Origin: Candidula unifasciata
Taxonomy: Eukaryota; Mollusca; Gastropoda; Stylommatophora; Geomitridae
Length of the DNA: 64,000 bases
Direction: 5' to 3'
NCBI GenBank assembly: GCA_905116865.2
Contig: CAJHNH020008112.1
Coordinates: 400,432-464,431 of the forward strand
Positions within the stretch are counted from its first letter, which is position 1; every line of letters begins with the position of its first letter. A model generated the notes under the pieces. It was not told the origin of the DNA. It worked only from the letters and a program-made list of their open reading frames with translations, and ran no database searches. Shown piece after piece: positions 57,202 through 64,000 of this stretch. A program made the translations under genes and the position numbers.

Positions 57202-58334
57202 ATTTAATGTGTGGGTCCACCAATAAACTATACGATGTCTCCTAAAGGAAAGAAGAAGTTTCTACTTGTACCCAATGATAAATATATAGTGACTAGCTTG
57301 GCACAGAGTAAGTTAAACCATCAACCAATATTTATAATAAAACACAATAATGTTAATGGCAAAATATAAGTACAAAGCACTAACAGTAACTGTGATTTGG
57401 GCTAATATGGTCATCAAGCACCTAAATCAAAGTACATACACAAGCACGTAATCAATGCACAAAACAACATACATGCCGATTCCCTATTTCTTAAAGCTTA
57501 TTTGGAAGCCTGTGTTAAGTCATGGTTTCAATGTTACTTTGATGAGAAATGTCACTGAACAGTACTCTACTTATCCCTTTATCTGAATATTTTTATTCTG
57601 ATATTATGAACACAGACATTTTATTATTTGAATACTTGTTGCTTTGTGTGAATAATATTATGTTATCACAATCGATGCCACAGCACACTGGGCACTCCCA
57701 TGTGTGTGCACTCTTCTGCTGCAGAAGCCACCCTAGGGTACATTTACCCCGTGGGGTCAGCCACACATCTACTGACTTCCCTTGAGAAGTTTGTTAGCGT
57801 CTCCTATCTTGACCTCAAGGGCGGCACTGACGTTTCCCAGGCTTCATTCGAGAAAATAATAATACTATAACTGACACTAAACTTGTTGCTTTATTTGAGG
57901 GCCATGGTGGTGCTGCAGCTAGACATTCACCTGTCAGATCTTTGTTTTGAATCTGCATCAAGGCATATCGGTTTCAAAGGTGACCTGTTTCCACGACTTG
58001 ATGCCCATTCTTCATATGACACTAGCCTCATATTTCCGTTAAATATCTTATAGATATTCACAAATAGATTCTCAAACTGGTCTTGCATCCATTTTAAATA
58101 GTTCTGACCACCAATGAGAAAGCGAAATCTAGGTTACTTCTATAAAATCTTGCTCTGATGATCAGACCAGCTGCTGCTACTTACAAAACTGTTTCCTTCA
58201 TAGTTTTGGCATTTTTAGTCTGGGAGGGATTAATATTCAACACAGCCATATTTCTTAAAATAAAATTTATTTTTCAACTTTTTCATATTTCATCTTGTTT
58301 CAAATGCTTCCTTGCTTATTGTTTCACAATATAA
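57202..58334. other. Spacer, no gene seen
   Basis: Unique-looking sequence. A slightly G+C-richer patch at 57680-57840 shows nothing I can name. Confidence 0.45.
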
Positions 58335-58460
58335 CCCTTCAAGGCTGGGGTCAACTTCAGACCTCTATTGTTGAATGCTAAATTACAAATTGACATCATA
58401 GCACTCCCATAAGCGCTCCATCTTCAGCAGCTAGCAAAGAGTTCCTACACGGGAACTGAT
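58335..58460 (-). pseudogene. Retrotransposon 3' tail scrap
   Basis: GACATCATAGCACTCCCATA followed by AGCGCTCCATCTTCAGCAGC is the complement of the family end coding LLKMGxERLWECxECxD. Confidence 0.6.
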
Positions 58461-59234
58461 TTTGACCATTATTTGAGTAAACAGGTGGTGTTTATTAGGC
58501 TTCTGTTAATTTACATTTATTATTCATTATTTTAAATTTATAATCTTTTGTCTTTCGAGTGTCCCTCTTTGTAAATGTTTATGAATTTGTATTACCTTTT
58601 TCCTTAAAGCAATTCAAACACTTAAAACAAAAAAACTGGAGCAGTTATTGAATCCATGGTGTTATGAAAGTCGCAGAGATTAATTGCACAACTAAACATT
58701 GCTAAGACTAACCACATGCAACTGGGTAAATCAATGCAGAAAACTAGAAGAGAGAACAAATGAACAAAAAAGACATGTCTAAACCTGGGTTGTGGGGAAT
58801 AAGAAGAGCTAAAAAAACCTATTTCTTTGACTTGTGGGTTTTAAAGTAAAGACTTTCTCATCATGCTATTAACAGATTTTTAAAATGTGTCCTGTAAGTG
58901 TCAGCATCTTCCCTTCATTCAATATGACGTGTTTATCTCTCTTTAGAAATCCACATTGGTGATCCTGTCATAGCACTGTAGTCCTTTTATTTTGTGCAGA
59001 AACCAATTAATGAAATTTTCATACAGTTTATTAGACATCTGTGATTTTGTTCTCCATACAGCAGTTCTGATTTGATATTAAAAGTTTCATTTACTGATTC
59101 TGGGTTAAGTGCAAGATTTAATTTATTTTGACTCCTATAGATTTCCTAGTGAAAGCTACTCTGGTATTCTGTATTCTTAAATTCAGATTACCCACTGCAT
59201 TGTAATCTCTCTTTCTCTACCCACACCATTGTTA
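58461..59234. other. A+T-rich spacer
   Basis: No supported feature. Confidence 0.45.
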
Positions 59235-59755
59235 CTTCCATTCATTATGTCTCAGAACATTGTTATTTCTATCAACTGTGTACCAGACCATTGTTACTTC
59301 CATCAACTGTGTATCAGATCACTGTTCCTTCCATCAATTGTGCCCCAGACCATTGTTACTTCCATCCATTGTGTCCCAGACCATTGTTACTTCCATCAAC
59401 TGTGTATCAGATCACTGTTCCTTCCATCCATTGTGCCCCAGACCATTGTTACTTCCATCCATTGTGTCCCAGACCATTGTTACTTCCATCAACTGTGCAT
59501 CAGATCACTGTTCCTTCCATCAATTGTGCCCCAGACCATTGTTACTTCCTTATATTATGTACCAAATTACTGTTACTTCCATACATTGTGCCCTAGATCA
59601 TTGTTACTTCCGTCCACTGTGTCCCAGACCATTGTTACTTCCATCAACTGTGTATCAGATCACTGTTCCTTCCATTAATTGTGCCCCAGACCACTGTTAC
59701 TTCCATCCATTGTGCCCTAGATCATTGTTACTTCCGTCCACTGTGTCCCAGACCA
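59235..59755. repeat. 31-bp minisatellite in 62-bp dimers
   Basis: Unit ACCATTGTTACTTCCATCCA plus TTGTGTCCCAG. Adjacent units alternate between (G/C)ACCATTGTTACTTCC and GATCACTGTTCCTTCC types, making a 62-bp dimer. It is the older, more diverse end of the array that follows. Confidence 0.9.
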
Positions 59756-62010
59756 TTGTTACATCTACAGTGTACTAGACCACTGTACCATCCATTGTGT
59801 CCCAGACCATTGTTACATCTACTATGTACTAGACCTCTGTACCATCCTTGTGTCCCAGACCACTGTTGCATCTACTATGTACTAGACCACTGTTCCATCC
59901 ATTGTGTCCCAGACCATTGTTACATCTACTATGTACTAGACCACTGTACCATCCATTGTGTCCCAGACCATTGTTACATCTACTATGTACTAGATCACTG
60001 TACCATCCATTGTGTCCCAGACCATTGTTACATCTACTATGTACTAGATCACTGTACCATCCATTGTGTCCCAGACCATTGTTACATCTACTATGTACTA
60101 GATCACTGTACCATCCATTGTGTCCCAGACCATTGTTACATCTACTATGTACTAGACCACTGTTCCATCCATTGTGTCCCAGACCATTATTACATCTACT
60201 ATGTACTAGATCACTGTTCCATCCATTGTGTCCCAGACCATTGTTACATCTACTATGTACTAGACCACTGTTCCATCCATTGTGTCCCAGACCATTGTTA
60301 CATCTACTATGTACTAGACCACTGTTCCATCCATTGTGTCCCAGACCATTGTTACATCTACTATGTACTAGACCACTGTACCATCCATTGTGTCCCAGAC
60401 CATTGTTACATCTACTATGTACTAGACCACTGTACCATCCATTGTGTCCCAGACCATTGTTACATCTACTATGTACTAGACCACTGTACCATCCATTGTG
60501 TCCCAGACCATTGTTACATCTACTATGTACTAGACCACTGTACCATCCATTGTGTCCCAGACCATTGTTACATCTACTATGTACTAGACCACTGTACCAT
60601 CCATTGTGTCCCAGACCATTGTTACATCTACTATGTACTAGACCACTGTACCATCCATTGTGTCCCAGACCATTGTTACATCTACTATGTACTAGACCAC
60701 TGTACCATCCATTGTGTCCCAGACCATTGTTACATCTACTATGTACTAGACCACTGTACCATCCATTGTGTCCCAGACCATTGTTACATCTACTATGTAC
60801 TAGACCACTGTACCATCCATTGTGTCCCAGACCATTGTTACATTTACTATGTACTAGACCACTGTACCATCCATTGTGTCCCAGACCATTGTTACATCTA
60901 CTATGTACTAGACCACTGTACCATCCATTGTGTCCCAGACCATTGTTACATCTACTATGTACTAGACCACTTTACCATCCATTGTGTCCCAGACCATTGT
61001 TACATCTACTATGTACTAGACCACTGTACCATCCATTGTGTCCCAGACCATTGTTACATCTACTATGTACTAGACCACTGTACCATCCATTGTGTCCCAG
61101 ACCATTGTTACATCTACTATGTACTAGACCACTGTACCATCCATTGTGTCCCAGACCATTGTTACATCTACTATGTACTAGACCACTGTACCATCCATTG
61201 TGTCCCAGACCATTGTTACATTTACTATGTACTAGACCACTGTACCATCCATTGTGTCCCAGACCATTGTTACATCTACTATGTACTAGACCACTGTACC
61301 ATCCATTGTGTCCCAGACCATTGTTACATCTACTATGTACTAGACCACTTTACCATCCATTGTGTCCCAGACCATTGTTACATCTACTATGTACTAGACC
61401 ACTGTACCATCCATTGTGTCCCAGACCATTGTTACATCTACTATGTACTAGACCACTGTACCATCCATTGTGTCCCAGACCATTGTTACATCTACTATGT
61501 ACTAGACCACTGTACCATCCATTGTGTCCCAGACCATTGTTACATCTACTATGTACTAGACCACTGTACCATCCATTGTGTCCCAGACCATTGTTACATC
61601 TACTATGTACTAGACCACTGTACCATCCATTGTGTCCCAGACCATTGTTACATCTACTATGTACTAGACCACTGTACCATCCATTGTGTCCCAGACCATT
61701 GTTACATCTACTATGTACTAGACCACTGTACCATCCATTGTGTCACAGACCATTGTTACATCTACTATGTACTAGACCACTGTACCATCCATTGTGTCAC
61801 AGACCATTGTTACATCTACTATGTACTAGACCACTGTACCGTCCATTGTGTCCCAGACCATTGTTACATCTACTATGTACTAGACCCCTGTTCCATCCAT
61901 TGTGTCCCAGACCATTGTTACATCTACTATGTACTAGATCACTGTTCCATCCATTGTGTCCCAGACCACTGTTGCATCCATTGTGTCCTAGACTATTGTT
62001 ACATTGTATA
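59756..62010. repeat. 54-bp minisatellite (two 27-bp half-units), about 41 copies
   Basis: Half-units ACCATTGTTACATCTACTAT plus GTACTAG, and ACCACTGTACCATCCATTGT plus GTCCCAG. Central copies (60.36-61.83 kb) are almost identical. The 54-bp period leaves open frames of 777 and 734 residues in different plus frames (repeating DHCYIYYVLDHCTIHCVP and RPLLHLLCTRPLYHPLCP). Two long overlapping frames in one array are what a stop-free repeat gives by chance, so neither is called a gene. Confidence 0.95.
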
Positions 62011-62550
62011 CTAGCTATACTACACCTTCTATCCACAGCAGCTATCAAGTGAGGTTCAAAGCTGAACACCCATTATACATGAACCTTGTTCAGGCAACTT
62101 GAGCTGAGCTTCATAACTGGTATCAGAGGCATCTTTCTGAAGGAAAGATTACATTGTGGTCTGACATACATAGTCATACCATGACCAACCACCCTGCTGT
62201 GCCTTGATATATCAAATAGAGATAACGGTCTAATCTTTTCTTCTGGTTCACCATGTGCAGTCTTTTCAATATCATGGATGTAATCTAGTCCAGCATCTTC
62301 GGTCTCTGTAAATATTTGTCATAGGGTTTCTGCTTTTTTTTTTTTTTTTAAATGTCTCTGTTTCCTCAATCCATTTGTTTGCCATTCTAGTGCCTGCTTT
62401 TTCTCGCCATTGTGCCCAATGTATTGCTACCTTCATTTCTTATAACTGTCGATATAAGCGGCTGTCCAGACATAACTTTTATTTTTCTTACTGTCAACGA
62501 ACTTACATTTATATGGTAATTTATGCCTTAGGATGCCTTATGCTTTTTAG
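62011..62550. other. Spacer beside arrays
   Basis: 62396-62430 (CTCGCCATTGTGCCCAATGT and ATTGCTACCTTCATT) resembles a single diverged 31-bp unit. A short match to 29168-29195 lies at 62270-62295. Confidence 0.5.
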
Positions 62551-63111
62551 TTATAAAACTAGTCTTTCAACAGCTGAGTGCAATGTAAAATCATCCTCTA
62601 GTTATAAAACCAGTCCTTCAACCGCTGAGTGCAATGTAAAATCCTCCTCTAGTTATAAAACCAGTCCTTCAACAGCTGAGTGCAATGTAAAATCCTCCTA
62701 TAGTTATAAAACCAGTCCTTCAACAGCTGAGTGCAATGTAAAATCCTCCTCTAGTTATAAAACCAGTCCTTCAACAGCTGAGTGCAATGTAAAATCCTCC
62801 TCTAGTTATAAAACCAGTCCTTCAACAGCTGAGTGCAATGTAAAATCATCCTCTAGTTATAAAACCAGTCCTTCAACAGCTGAGTGCAAAGTAAAATCAT
62901 CCCCTAGTTATAAAACCAGTCCTTCAACAGCTGAGTGCAAAGTAAAATCATTCCCTAGTTATAAAACCAGTCCTTCAACAGCTGAGTGCAATGTAAAATC
63001 ATCCCCTAGTTATAAAACCAGTCCTTCAACAGCTGAGTGCAAAGTAAAATCATCCCCTAGTTAAAAAACCAGTCCTTCAACCGCTGAGTGCAAAGTAAAA
63101 TCATCCTCTAC
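62551..63111. repeat. 51-bp minisatellite, 11 units
   Basis: Units begin TTATAAAACCAGTCCTTCAA at 62551, 62602 and so on, then CAGCTGAGTGCAATGTAAAA and TC(A/C)TCCTCTAG. The variant CAAAGTAAAATCATCCCC is limited to the right half. It keeps a 229-residue frame open (17 residues per unit), closed in the last unit by TTAA. Confidence 0.95.
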
Positions 63112-64000
63112 ACATACACTTTAGATTAAACTATAGTTCCACTGTGAACATCAGACACTAAGGCAGTTTGAAACATAACGAATGTGTTTATACCTTTACT
63201 ATCTCATGATAGCTGTTATGACTGCTTATCAAAGGCCAGGGCTTTTATGAAGATTGTGTTTCCAACATAAATTGTTTGCCATAAATGTAATATTTTTTTT
63301 GGTTAAACATTATGGCTATTTTCCAGCCTACTCAGTTTGATTGATGGACAGTTGGGAATAATAAAGTGGGGAATGACAGTCAAAAAGCATGAATGTCCCT
63401 GTCTAATTAAGCTAACAGCCAGACTTTCATTTTTTTTTACTTTTAAGCGCATGAGATTATGCACACGTAAAAGGTCCAGAATAACTCATTTAGCTTTTAT
63501 TATCCTAACACTTTTTTCATCTGAAGCAATTTTTCATAACAGAACACCACTTCTGATTGAGAGAAAATTACACACAGCTCAGTTAGGTTGTGCATTAGGA
63601 TTTTAAGTGAGAAATTTTATCAAGCTGCATAGCATATGGTAAGACACTGGAGGTACAATAGAAACGGAAACATGTAAACAATGTTTTTGACGTCTGCTGT
63701 GTAAGACTAAAGTGAGCTCGTGTAACAAGAAAACTGGCATGCAACTAAAAAAAAAAAAAAATCCCCGGCCACAAAGTAGGATGAGCTGCTAAGCAAAGAT
63801 TTAAAAGACACACAGGTTGTCCATAATGTACACAGTCTTAGATAAAAATTTGATGTTTTTCCTGTTAAGTGTTTTATATTCTCCCAAAAATGATTATTTC
63901 CAGTAGTCCAGGTATTATAGTTGGAATGTAAGTGTCTGAATAAAGCTAAATCACAAAGGTACACACTTTGGGAACTTGAAAAATATATATATCCATCTCA
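63112..64000. other. Right-edge spacer
   Basis: A+T-rich. GCACACGTAAAAGGTCCAGA at 63460-63479 resembles the TGCGCACGTAAAA word of the SINE at 25121 and may be a SINE scrap. No gene. Confidence 0.45.

Noticed and set aside
62375..63064. 229-residue frame SSYKTSPSTAECNVK
   Set aside because: 51-bp minisatellite read in frame. The leader before the repeats has no recognisable domain, and variants include stops in the last unit.

Overview
This is a repeat-dense animal (metazoan) nuclear sequence of about 38-40% G+C by eye, with very few coding exons. There are no bacterial-style gene runs. The only substantial intact gene is an MSL2-type RING E3 ubiquitin ligase. The rest is decayed non-LTR retrotransposons, tRNA-derived SINEs, pogo/Tigger, piggyBac and hAT-type DNA transposon remnants, and many minisatellites. 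The SINE layout (tRNA-like head, a conserved body containing GTCGACCTGG-like and CTTTACTTTCCCAGGACAG-like blocks, and a tail read as AGTAAAGTAAAG on the opposite strand) resembles what I recall from gastropod molluscs. A mollusc, probably a gastropod, is my best guess; this is inference and no search was run.

Layout. 1-6.6 kb: a dispersed repeat, a broken RNase H-bearing non-LTR retrotransposon on the minus strand, SINE-like copies, and the 3' end of an RTE-like element on the plus strand. 6.7-9.3 kb: MSL2 as one uninterrupted reading frame, followed by a 51-bp minisatellite in its probable 3' UTR and a long TTC tract. 9.9-25 kb: SINEs, two pogo/Tigger remnants (one inserted inside an old tandem array), 48-bp and 30-bp minisatellites, a piggyBac-type MITE and C-rich repeats. 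24-44 kb: RNase H retrotransposon scraps, an RTE reverse transcriptase fragment, four SINEs with recognisable boxes or target-site duplications, GAA and TA microsatellites and a long hairpin. 44-57 kb, minus strand: a single CCCH zinc-finger 3' exon (44952-45070) and a Ser/Ala-rich candidate first coding exon (55882-56301). These could be two ends of one gene with an 11-kb span, or two unrelated exons. 46.9-48.1 kb: a 21-bp minisatellite. 57-64 kb: a hAT-type MITE, then two large arrays (31/62-bp grading into 54-bp, and 51-bp).

No operon-like cooperation exists here. The interest lies in how the repeats grow: microsatellites inside a retrotransposon RNase H domain and at a dispersed-repeat tail, a SINE tail spread over about 450 bp, and minisatellites whose periods are mostly multiples of three, so that they carry long but probably meaningless open frames.
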